A stretch of DNA of 64,000 nucleotides. Origin: Argopecten irradians. Taxonomy: Eukaryota; Mollusca; Bivalvia; Pectinida; Pectinidae. Below the pieces are notes generated by a model. The model saw only the letters and a program-made list of their open reading frames with translations. It searched no databases and was not told where the DNA came from. Position 1 is the stretch's first letter; every line of letters starts with the position of its first letter. Of the stretch, positions 36,410-47,414 are shown piece after piece. The DNA is taken from assembly GCF_041381155.1 (NCBI RefSeq), contig NC_091143.1, forward strand, positions 32,985,331 through 33,049,330, in the 5' to 3' direction. Position numbers and translations under genes: made by a program.

Positions 36410-36740
36410 GGCTTTTGGATAGGCCAATATTTTTTTTGCATACAACTATGAAAAAAAATCCGAGAATGGCGCGAAAATATGGCTTTTGGATAGGCCAATA
36501 TTTTTTTTGCATACAACTATGAAAAAAAATCCGAGAATGGCGCGAAACCCCGACGTTATCGTGACGTCACAATAGAGACATTGACGTTGCGTATTAATTC
36601 GGGAAAAAAATCCCTTGAATAACCACTACATAAATGTACTTCATTTTATCAAATAATGTATAAAATTAATTATAAGAATTGATGTCACTATTTTTTACGC
36701 GGATTCATACAGTTTGCAAACATTTTTTCTTTCATACCCC
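36410..36740 (-). repeat. Dispersed repeat X, copy 2, with internal duplication
   Basis: Reverse-oriented relative of 20830-21180, sharing GCGCGAA, GTGACGTCACAATAGAGAC and the end ACAGTTTGCAAAC. A 69-bp segment starting ATGGCTTTTGGATAGGCC is present twice in tandem, nearly identical. Confidence 0.7.
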
Positions 36741-36759
36741 GATAGAATTAAAAAAAATC

Positions 36760-37520
36760 TAGGGGGGTTCACGTGCACCCCCCATCCCCGACAACTTAAC
36801 GTATCAATGTTTTTCTGAAGCCTTTTGACCCACTGATAACGAAATCGAGAGGCAACATTGTATAAACTGGGATGAACTTCCGGTTATGACGTCATCAAGA
36901 TGGCTGCCATCTCGAATTTCACTAAAAATTGAAAAATAGTCATAACATTGACATTTTTCAACCGAAGAAGACAAACGAGGCATCAAAATGACCACAATAG
37001 AACAACAAATACATATCAGGACCGTATTATCCAATATATGTAGTTATTGCTACGAAAAAATGGTAATTTTTAAGCAAATTTTTCATATTTGGCTTGATAC
37101 AGCAAAAATGTTTGCCAACAGCAAACTATTATTTCTAATCAGTTATTTGACCTCTGATCAATCAGTAAAAACAACACCAACAAAAAAAAACAATGTTAAC
37201 ATTGTATAAGCTCCGGTTATGACGTCATCGAGATGGCCGCGATCTCGAATTTCACGGAAAAGTTAAAAATAGTCATAGAAATTCGTCAAATGTTGTCCTA
37301 TTGTGATCATTTTGATGCCTCGTTTGTCTTCTTCTGTTGAAAAATGTCAATGTTATGACTATTTTCAATCTTTAGTGAAATTCGAGATGGCGGCCATCTT
37401 GATGACGTCATAACCGGGAGTTCATCCCAGTTTATACAATGTTACCTCTCGATTTCGTTATCAGTTGGTCATAAAACATTGGTTCGTTAAGTTGTGGGGA
37501 GGGGGGTGCGCCCCTAAAAA
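36760..37520. mobile_element. Fold-back element with repeated ETS/CRE/YY1-like module
   Basis: The left arm (about 36760-37010) and right arm (about 37285-37520) are inverted copies of roughly 240 bp with few differences. The ends are rich in runs of C or G. A third partial copy lies at 37190-37290. Each copy contains CCGG(T/G)TTATGACGTCATC-like sequence directly followed by A/GAGATGGC. It is non-coding. Arm length suits a Foldback- or MITE-type DNA element, and the family is unknown. Confidence 0.8.
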
Positions 37521-37550
37521 GTAGTCAAACCCATTTTCCCGAAGAAGACA

Positions 37551-37552
<2 letters not shown>

Positions 37553-37589
<37 letters not shown>
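37553..37589. repeat. Homopolymer of 37 C
   Basis: Uninterrupted C run beside the fold-back element. The complementary G run could form a G-quadruplex. Its exact length is probably unreliable in the assembly. Confidence 0.95.
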
Positions 37590-37591
<2 letters not shown>

Positions 37592-37782
37592 CCTTAGATC
37601 CCGCTCTATAAAAGGTTGGGTTACAGTATCTGATGTCGAGTCTATTAGTCCCCGGATAGATATGGTCATAATCTAACTCAACTAAATAGCGACTATAGTT
37701 TGGTAGGTTTTCTCCGAGGACTCCGCATTTCTTCACCTTCTACAGCTGGTCCTCCGTAAGCCTGTTTTATACCAGGTTGTCT

Positions 37783-37875
37783 TTTTCAATCCGCCATCTT
37801 GAAATTTTAGAGTTATCCTCCCCTTGATCGGAGTAAAGACACTTCCGGTTTTCATTGCGCAATATAGAAACAGCT
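37783..37875. promoter_or_regulatory. Cluster of YY1-, ETS- and C/EBP-like sites
   Basis: CCGCCATCTTG (YY1-like), ACTTCCGGTTT (ETS-like) and the palindrome ATTGCGCAAT lie within 90 bp. Such clusters are common in broadly active metazoan promoters. No confident gene starts here, so a role is only inferred. A related block, inverted, lies at about 42037-42083. Confidence 0.35.
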
Positions 37876-38193
37876 TACAACTACCTGCATTTTTGAGTAA
37901 CTTTGAAACGATTTTCCCCGATTTGTGACCCGTGTTGTTGGTAATACTGTTTGGACTGCATATTTTCTTATATGTATGTGTTTTTTCTCGTAAATATTGG
38001 ATAGTTTCCCCACTTTTTCGTTCATTTTTTAAGTGGGCGTGGCCGATATTAAAAGTTTTAGTGGAGGGTCAATTCGACTTGTATGAGCTAATTTATTTTC
38101 ACATCTTTGACAGCTACATGCATGGACGTTGTATGGAACGTTTTCGTGTGGTTTTAAATGGGAAATTATGTTACGATTATTTGTATTTAACCT

Positions 38194-38607
38194 TCATGAT
38201 TCGGTTGATGTAAAATACGACGAATGCGATGCTGCAATAATTGCCCCTTGCCGGGGCCCCATCTCTACATCGGCAGAATATTTGTGTCGATTTCCATGTA
38301 TAAAGATGCTTTTATCGAAAAATGATTACAAAGCATTGTCATTAATGTAAGAATACTTCATTTGCATCAAATGTATCATCTCAAAACAACAATTTACATA
38401 CCGTATTAGTGGTTTATCACACGAAACGAAACCGATACGACTGAGAAACACATGTCCATGTTGACATTTCCACGCAGCCTCGTTTTCAGAGAGTTTGGCG
38501 TTTACACGGGGCTTCCCCAAAATTTCAATGGTCAAAACTGGACACCGTAAGCAGAACTTGACCATAATTATGGTATGCAATGACTTTTGGAAGGCCAAAG
38601 AACGCAT
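38194..38607 (-). CDS. Candidate two-exon gene, function unknown (106 aa)
   Basis: Exon 38402-38607 begins with ATG (an in-frame stop lies directly upstream). It encodes a segment with CLRC and WKCQHGH, a C-x2-C...C-x-H-x-H pattern that could bind zinc. It ends CG|GTATGT. A matching-phase exon, 38194-38308, follows the acceptor GATAAAAG and ends HSSYFTSTES. The implied intron is 93 bp, much shorter than others in the window, and its pyrimidine tract is weak. No family was recognised. It may be part of a larger gene, a pseudogene or chance. Confidence 0.25.
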
Positions 38608-40736
38608 TTAGACTGGTTTCCTTTCCCCGACTATTCACTTTAAGTCTTATATATATCAATCACAAATACATGAACTATCTATTTTATGATGGGTACGAGT
38701 TCTCCAAATTCCATGAGTATGGGTTAGCCATGATTGGTTGCGAGTTCGCCAAATGTGGGTACGAGTTTGTTTGGGTACGAAATTGAATGGGTAAGGGATT
38801 ACCATAATTCGATCCAAATTGGTAACTGACAACTTAGAACGCACTGTGGAAATGGACATGTACCTTTCATTGATTATAGGCAATTAATGGCTATTATAAT
38901 ATAGGATTCTTTCATGTCACTTGGAATTATATTTACTCAAAACCTAATACAACTTGTCCATATCTTGTAAGTGTCATCATTCAAACAAATGAATACTGTG
39001 TAGTTGCTGTATTTGAAGTGGACACAGAGAGAGTATACTGTTGATTAAGGATTTTTTTTCTCATTATAAACAGCACCCTTCAATCCAAAAGTCTAAATAG
39101 GATGACACTTGTGTATACATAGATTTCTTTTCTGCACCCTAGGATCTGGAAATAAAACTGTTAAAACTTACCATCACTGTTTTGTCAATGTTTCTGCTAC
39201 TTGGAATAGTTTGAAACAATTGTTTATGTGAAAACAAATCTTAAATGGATTATTTGACTTGTACTTTGAAATGTTTGCTTTCTTCTAAAAGACTTGGTAA
39301 ATGATGATAGTCTTTTCATTCAAATCAGAAATATTTAATGCCATATCATGATCCCTTTAGGTAGATAAATGTATTATTATTATTTATATTCAAAATGAAA
39401 TACACATGCACTCTTTACACATACTTCATAGCACTTTATTTAGATATACATGTATGAATTCTTATGTGCACATAGTTTCAAATAAAACCAATTTGAATTG
39501 ACCTACATGTAAATCTTAAAAAGTTGATAAGCTGATGACAACAAAAGGTAATCAGTGGTAGGTGTTGCTGTCTAAATGAAGAGGAAGCTGAAAGAATGTA
39601 CATGTTTGTACTTATGTGTGTTTGTTTATGTGAATTGTATTCCACCGCCTTCATGAAGAAGTTAAACCGTTATCTCTTTCATTTTATGTGGTTATATATT
39701 AGAGTAGATAGTCAGCAATTAAGCAAATTATTATTTATTTATAATTTGATGATAACTATATACAAATGATAAATGCATATACATCAAACCATACTGTGTT
39801 ACAAATACACTTTGATGAAGCATGATACTGCAGCTATTGATGTAAAAATGCATATAATAAAGTGGTTTTTTTTTTACTTTTTAGAACATAGTACATTGTA
39901 ACTATGCTAGAAATCCATCTATACATTAATCACATTTTAGCCAGAATGGTACCTTCAAACTTCAGAAAACACAGAATCGGAGATCCTATATATAAAAAAC
40001 TGGAAAGAAAACCTGGCTTATATACACGTTACATGTATTGTATATATTTTTTATTTGTTGGATATAAATACATGTACAATACACTCAGGTTCAGGCTAAT
40101 CAAACTTCTTTAGTGATTGATATGCATCTTAGGAGATTTTTTATTGTAAATTTCTTGTGAAAATACTGATGCTAGCAAACTGCCCAAACCAAAAGAAAAC
40201 TATCTTCAAATCTTGATATTTGCAATTATTTTTTCAAGCTGACAGAAATCTTGTGTATCTAGCCTCACTGCATTGTCTCTTTAGTAAGGGATATGGCCAT
40301 GACAGCGACACATAGGAAAACTGCCAAAAAAATTTACACTATGTGTATTATGTAACGAACATCATAAATAATGATGATTGTATGAGAATTTGAAGACATA
40401 ATTGTTTGTTATTTGATTTGGAATACAGATGGAAAATACATTAGAAATTTATGAGAAAATTATTCTTTTAGGTACACTTTCAGACATAACCTATGATCTT
40501 TTTCTAATCAGTGACATTTTTCCCACCCATTTCTTCCAGAAATGGTTAATTATTTTTCAGGTTAGTTTATAAGTGTTCAAGCCCTTGGTTTGAAGATTTT
40601 ATTGCTTTCAGCTGGCTGTGACATTGTCTTAGGACTAGTATAAACCAAAGTCTTAGAAGTAAACATACATATACATTATCATAACCAAATATGCATTATA
40701 TATTTGTAGCGGGATTAGACTGGTGCGATCATCGGT
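38608..40736. other. Intergenic, AT-rich
   Basis: No supported gene. Around 38685-38790 the phrase GGGTACGAGTT recurs irregularly. The other open frames here are chance. Confidence 0.5.
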
Positions 40737-40808
40737 GACCAGATAGCTCAGTTGGTAGAGCACTCGGCTAGTGTTCTGAGGGTCCCGGGTTCGAATCCCG
40801 GTCTGGCC
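40737..40808 (+). tRNA. tRNA-like sequence (Thr AGT-like), gene or SINE head
   Basis: Intact A-box (TAGCTCAGTTGGTAGAGC) and B-box (GGGTTCGAATCCC) and a T-arm that pairs well. The acceptor stem has one A-C mismatch. The anticodon stem CTCGG/CTGAG pairs but closes an eight-base loop, CTAGTGTT, instead of seven, with AGT at 40770-40772. Flanking GTAGCGG and CCGCTAC extend the pairing outside the tRNA. The long loop and flanks favour a tRNA-derived repeat or pseudogene over a working tRNA. Confidence 0.4.
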
Positions 40809-42226
40809 GCTACATTTTCTCCTGTATATATACCAGGGATCAAATCTAGGTTGTGGGGAAAACTATGGTCCTTTTCAAAATTGGGAAAAGTTTATAATAG
40901 CTGCATTATCGGATATTTGACCATTCTCATTTTGGTAGAAATAATCATTTTGAAGTGTTATAACACCTAGAATGTTATTGCAGGATTCAGTAAACAGTTT
41001 TTTAAGCTCCATCATCATAGATATATGTAGCAGATGTATAATAAACATGAAGACATTTACAACCAAAGGCTTAAAATGTGATGAAAAATAAGACAAAGGG
41101 GGATTTTTGTCATAAAAAGTGTTCAGTTTTAGCTTCAAATGGGATTTTTTTTAAAGTTTAGAGGGTAATTCAATCCTTGAGGGGAACTAACCATAAACGG
41201 TTCTAAATCAGAGCTAGATTGATACCTGTATGTACATGTAATTGTTGTAAAAACAAAAACATACTCTTTTGAATGTTGTATACATCTACATTTGAACATG
41301 TTATGATGTACATACATGTAGTAACAACATTCATTTATTATTATTCATTAAGCATGTTTTCAGATGGTTTATTAGAAGACAAATTCAGTCTACAGGTTCA
41401 TAATTGTAGTCTGTTCCAATATGGTTATGATAGTGGGAAATGTTTATTTTAATTTACATACATACAATTAAAGTACATAACACAAATTAACAAAATGTTG
41501 TTACGGTGACATTAAATACTTTATTCAGTTCAAAAACATAGGTTTTGTTAATAATAATTTATAGAGTGGTATATTTATGTCGATACTGTAGGATGTATAC
41601 AAATCGTGAGACGTCAAACTCCTTCATGTGCTATGGTCGAAGACAATATTTATTGACCTATTTCACTGAAAACGGCTACTTTTAAGTGTTAGAATTAAAT
41701 CACAGATGCTTACAAACAAACATGATATGTAGACGTTTTATCTGTACATTTAATACAGCTGTCAAATCACCGTCAACAGTAATGTATCTACGCGAAAGGT
41801 ACGTGTATGTAACCAGTGTAATACCGCCATTATCACGTTACCGGGGACTTACAGTCGGTAGTTTTTCTAGTGAATATGACTTGACAGTTAACTATATTCT
41901 TTCACTTGGTTTAAACAGCAGTTCAAAATCCAAACATAACATTCATGTACCTCTAAAATTTCGTAATTTAAGTGTTTTACGCAAAAGATCAGCTGACATC
42001 TACTACCATGCAATGCTCTGTCCATGTAAACCGGAAGTTGCTTTACTCCCGGCGCCACTATCGCTTTACAAAGGGCGATAACTCAAAAAAGTTATGTTGA
42101 TACGTCTATACCAGGTTGTCTTTTTAAAATACGTGACCTTCAAACACGGTAGATGGCGTATTAACTGTATGTATGTTGATATGATGTGTGATTGAAGCCG
42201 TCATTTTCTATTATTTCTGACAGTCT
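40809..42226. other. Intergenic, no supported gene
   Basis: The 131-codon plus-strand frame at 41686-42081 lacks an ATG start and any family motif. An ETS-like block and GGCGATAACTC occur near 42030-42085. Confidence 0.45.
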
Positions 42227-42346
42227 ACAATCTGATGACAATCATCTGTTCATTCACAAATTTCGAAGTAAACTAAAGATGCTAATACAATCTGATGACA
42301 ATCATCTGTTCATTCACAAATTTCGAAGTAAACTAAAGATGCTAAT
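42227..42346. repeat. Exact 60-bp tandem duplication
   Basis: Two identical adjacent copies beginning ACAATCTGATGACAATCATC and ending AAGATGCTAAT. They are either very recent or an assembly artefact. Confidence 0.95.
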
Positions 42347-42559
42347 AATACGATTCCTATGAAACGAATATAACAAACGGTCAAAATACGATGTGCTGCT
42401 GTTACTTTCTCCGCCAATTATCAATTCTAGATACACAACGAAGACGTTTGAAATAAGTTTATTAAAAAATATCGATAGGACATTCAATGATCTCCATTAC
42501 ATTCAGTGATCTCCATTTAACCACTAGAAATAAACAAAGAGATATAAACACTATATAAT

Positions 42560-43400
42560 ATTGATCCAACAGGCTCTTGAAGTCAGTCAATGATTATAAC
42601 ATTTTGACCTTTTAATCTATGGAGAGTATTTGATTCCATTACATCTGTTACATTTCCTATGACAACTGAGCAAATAATACCCATAAATGTGTTTTCCGTA
42701 TATAAACTAAAGTAAAATCTGAGACCCCAAGGCCACAAATATTGTAGAGGGCCTTGAAACCTTTCAATGCATGAAGAGTATTTTGTTCCACCATATCTGA
42801 AATGTTAGCCATTTTGGTTCCTGGGAGTCAGTCATAGACCTATCTGGATATTATATGTTCAAATACTATCTCAGACTAATAATTCTAACCAAGTAACTCC
42901 TTTCCAATGAAACTGGGCAAATGATAGTCATAAATGTATTATCCCTATATAAACTAAAGCACATTACATTTGACCCTCTCCAAAGGGGAAAACCTAGGAC
43001 CTCATGGTATTGAAATTAACTTTTTTCCATATATGAAGAATATTTAATTCTACCACATCTCCAAGCAGAGAAGAGTTTGAAATTTTAGCCATTTCGACGC
43101 ATTTGGCCCCGCTCCTCAGGCCCCTGGGGGTCAGCCAGGACCTCTATGGATATTATGTCCAACTGCTGTCTTAGTTATTCTAAAAAAAGTCAGTCTGACT
43201 CATTACCTTTGAAAATTGAGCAAATAATGCTCATAAATGTGTTTTCCCTATACAAACTATAGTAAATTTGAGCCCCTCACCAGAGGAAAAACTGAGACCT
43301 CAGGGCCATCATATTCACAATTTTTGTAAGGGCCTTGGGACCTTTTAATCTATGAAAAGTATTTGATTCTGCCACATTTTCGTCGCAGGTGACCTAAATT
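42560..43400 (+). repeat. GGTCACCTGA-type interspersed repeat, partial
   Basis: It shares CCCCTGGGGGTCAGCCAGGA, ATGTGTTTTCCCTATA and ATTCACAATTTTTGTAAGG with 60130-62215. It lacks the typical left end and finishes near GTCGCAGGTGACCT. Confidence 0.75.
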
Positions 43401-44212
43401 CTTATTACTTTCAGATATCATATGTTCATGTCGTAATTTAATTTATCAACATATTTGGATGGTCCTTATGAAAATCAGTGTTATCTTCCTCTATTTTTAC
43501 TTATTTTAGAAAGCTTTATTTCAAAACATATGACAAACTTTCAACAAAATAGATTTATAAACATTTCATGACTATCGAATATTTGAAACCTGTATATTAA
43601 TTGATAAAGACAAGAGCACTCCTGTTACAATCTTCCAGTCATGTTACTACTAAAACTGCTTACAAAATGCTCTAAACATTTAACTATATCCTATTGGCAA
43701 AATGAAGCCATAAGAAGTTGCCATAGGGGAACATCTAAGTGTACATCTCTATATGTTGTGTTCCGTACCGATATGAAAAACTCAATGCAAAGTTAACTTT
43801 CACTTCTACTATTTTATTATGCAATTGAAATAATGCATTCAAAAATATGCATTCGTATATAATAAAAAATATATAACTATTCATATGATAAATATCTTAT
43901 ACAAACAACAATGAAACATTTTGATTTATTCATAACTCCAGAAGCAATGGTCCTTTTGGCACTACGCACTAACATGTTTCGTGGATTTCTATAGAGATAT
44001 GGTTCGCTTTGACCTACTCAGTTTTATAGCATTGGATATTCGTTCAGTTGCTTTCTATCTTGCATATTAGCACACACAAAAATAGAACAAATCTAATCAC
44101 AGAAAATTATATAACTATGTTAATAATGTTCAAGTTCTGGATTATATCATTGTGACGTATATCAGTTTTACTGTAAATACATTAAAAATGTTTCAGTGAC
44201 AACTTAATTTCA
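43401..44212. other. Intergenic, nothing recognised
   Basis: AT-rich sequence. No supported feature. Confidence 0.5.
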
Positions 44213-44505
44213 GGTAATACAAACGACACGGGTGACCAAGTTCTGTATTATATCAGGTAATACAAACGACACGGGTGACCAAGTTCTGAATCATATCAGG
44301 TAATACACACGACACGGGTTATCAGGTTATGGATTATATCAGGTAATAGACACGACACAGGTTATCAAGTTCTGTATTATATCAGGTAATACACACGACA
44401 CGGGTGACCAAGTTCTGAATCATATCAGGTAATACACACGACACGGGTTATCAGGTTATGGATTATATCAGGTAATACACACGACACAGGTTATCAAGTT
44501 CTTGA
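44213..44505. repeat. 43-bp tandem array, about 6-7 copies
   Basis: The unit is CAGGTAATACAAACGACACG then GGTGACCAAGTTCTGTATTATAT, with two alternating variants (GTGACCAAG and GTTATCAGG). Confidence 0.9.
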
Positions 44506-44582
44506 TTATGTTCTTCTTGTATTTAAAACGAATGATGAACAAAGAAGGCATTAAACAACAAATAAATGCCATAAATTTCTAT

Positions 44583-45375
44583 TACGTAACACCTTAATCT
44601 CTCTGAATTATGTAATGCTTAATCTCTCTTTATTACTTTACACCTTTTCTCTCTCTATTACTTTACATCTTAATCTATCTTTATTACTTTACACCTTAAT
44701 CTCTCTCTATTACTTTACACCTTAATCTCTCTTTATTGCGTTGCACCTTAATCTCTCACTATTACTTTACACCTTAATCTCTTTGTATTACTTTACACCT
44801 TAATCTCTTTGATTTATTACTTTACACCTTAATCTCTCTCTATTAAGTTACACCTTAATCTCTCTCTATTGCGTTGCACTTTAATCGCTCTCTATTGCGT
44901 TGCACCTTAATCTCTCTATTGCGTTGCACCTTAATCTCTTTCTATTACGTTACACCTTCATCTCTCTTAATACGTTACACCTTAATCTCTCTGTATTACT
45001 TTACACCTTAATCTCTCTCTATCATGTTACAGCTGTATCTCTCTCTATTACATACTATTATGTACGTTACACCTTAATCTCTCTTTATTGCGTTGCACTT
45101 TAATCGCTCTATATTGCGTTGCACTTAATCTCTCTATTACGTTACACCTTAATCTCTCACTATTACTTTACACCTTAATCTCTCTATTACGTTACACCTT
45201 CATCTCTCTATTACGTTACACCTTAATCTCTCTATTACGTTACACCTTAATCTCTCTATTACGTTACACCTTCATCTCTCTATTACGTTACACCTTCATC
45301 TCTCTATTACGTTACACCTTCATCTCTCTATTACGTTACACCTTAATCTCTCTGTATTACATATTATTATGCACG
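44583..45375. repeat. Pyrimidine-rich array of 20-25 bp units, about 33 copies
   Basis: The unit is TTACACCTTAATCTCTCTAT plus TACG. Strongly strand-asymmetric (pyrimidines on plus). Leucine- and serine-rich open frames through it are by-products. Confidence 0.93.
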
Positions 45376-47393
45376 TTACACCCTTCTACTACGTTCATAC
45401 GTTATAAGGAGGAATAAAGATTATCTATCTATCTATATCATGAGTTCTTAAATTTTATTTTTCATTCCACACAAATAAAGGGTTTTTGTGCTGAATAATA
45501 GTTTCTACATTGGCTAGTATATCAAAATCTCCCTGTGAACGCACGTCTACCTCTATTGTTCCCGGATATAACTCATTGACGAAATATATCATAATTTTTA
45601 AACATGTATAATCCAAACCCTTTCAGTAGAGTAGGCTAACGGACTAACAACTTAATAATAGTATACCGGAGTATCAACAGTATAGTATAAAGTTTAATTT
45701 CACTACAAATATATTTACAAATTATGTAAAAAACATATCTTGTTACTTATATGAAAATGCAAGTGGCTAAGTATGATGTACATGTATTATAAAATTGATT
45801 GTTAATTTTAAAAAGACAAAATGTCCGTTATCTTTGAAAACAGTTATTGATGTTAGTTTGGATGTTCTCGATATCGAATAAACTAAAAACGTATTAGATT
45901 TGGTAATTTGCACGCGTTTGCATTTTCAACTTTTGGACATATTTTCATTTCTGAATAACTCACAAAAGACGAAAGTGTGTTATACTTCACAGCAATATCT
46001 CAGCAAGTAAGAGCAGAAATCTACTCACCGCAAAGTTGGTTACAGTGAAACGCTTGAATCATCTAAAACATCTCAAAACAAATACCATATTTATGAAAGC
46101 ATATTAATTAATCCAAATTTTGGTTTACAACTTTTTATTTTTATAAATCCTCGACTTGCATTTGGAACATTTGTTGTTAATATATCTTATAGCAAACGCA
46201 TAGTTCAGTGTCATATATATCGTATGTGACACGTGTGATAACAACAAAGGCATGAAGGAATATGTGGTGTCGGATAAAAAATGTTGATTTAAATACTACT
46301 GTATCACAGCTGTGATGAGCGATATGGCTAGTAATATGTAATATTATAGAGTAATAGATCCTATAATATACAACCGCAACATAATGTACCGCGTAAAGAT
46401 AATTTGAAGATGATTTAGTATTAGCTGTAATAACTCCGTGTACAGTTACGATGACCTTGACTTTTTTGCAACAGAGGATCTGATCAGTATTACATTAAGC
46501 TGTTCATGAATTGTAAACGTGTGTAGTTTAATTAATGATGATGCTATGGACACGAAAATAAACCATGCGTATATGGACACGTATATTAAAAACAAGATTA
46601 CCCATTCAAGTTAACGTCATATAATATTTGTTTAAGGCCAGGCAAGGATATAATATACTGGAACATTAATGGATTTTATTTGAACTGAGCATGATATTAT
46701 CATTTAGGCCAGATAGAAATGAAAGAAATATATCATCATTTTAATGAGGTATGGTAATAAAAATCGAAATAATTAAATGTATGATATATCGATAAATTCT
46801 GTAAACCAACATATATTAGCAGATAACTAATTTCGCGTTTTGATGCCAACATAATTTTTTCATGGCGATATTGTTTCGCTAAAAACAGTTAAGAAACTTG
46901 ATTGCACACGCAGTTTATATTTCAGCGGTGTTTATTTTTCACAAACTCTAACTCGCTGCGTTGCGCACGGAATGTTGTTTAACATGTTTGTAAACAAATT
47001 ACATAATGTCAAGCAAAATAATCTTTCTTGCATACAATGAATTAACTCACATACAGCGATTTAGCGGAAACAGTAGTGCTATGTGATATACATGGTTCAT
47101 TACTAACAGTATAATGTCATGTAACAATAGACGATGATCTAGGGTATGCACACACGTCGAGTAAATAGTGAATTGGAACACTAGACACAAAAAAAACTAC
47201 CAGTATATCCCAACACACAAGAAATAGGAGGGTTGTACACATTTCTGGGAATTACCCTGTTTATATAACTACACGTATAGTCTCACTGGTACGTAAAGCA
47301 CTACATTAGAAAACAAAGTCATGGAATCATTGTGTGGGAGACCCACTCGCCTGTTGTAGAATAAAGCACCACTTCAATACACTTTCATTGGCT
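45376..47393. other. Intergenic / myosin 3' UTR zone
   Basis: A short (CTAT)n run lies near 45421-45440. The myosin 3' UTR should start below 47394. Several AATAAA hexamers exist on the minus strand, but none can be chosen. Confidence 0.45.
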
Positions 47394-47414
47394 TCAATAG
47401 TCGTATTTGGTTTT
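47394..47414 (-). CDS. Myosin terminal exon (tentative)
   Basis: After a strong acceptor (ATGTTTTGCAG, with a TAAT branch-like site upstream), the frame gives KTKYDY and TGA in the required phase. It was chosen from signals only, after a 4.2-kb intron. Small exons between it and 51574 cannot be excluded. Confidence 0.5.
   Translation of the reverse strand, partial: KTKYDY

Noticed and set aside
41686-42081. 131-codon plus-strand frame
   Set aside because: No ATG start, no recognised motif, no splice partners; composition is that of the surrounding intergenic DNA.
37771-42130. Possible 4.3-kb element: inverted ETS-like blocks and a shared TACCAGGTTGTCTTTTT at both ends
   Set aside because: The end blocks match only in short pieces, the shared 17-mer is direct rather than inverted, and nothing inside looks like a transposase.
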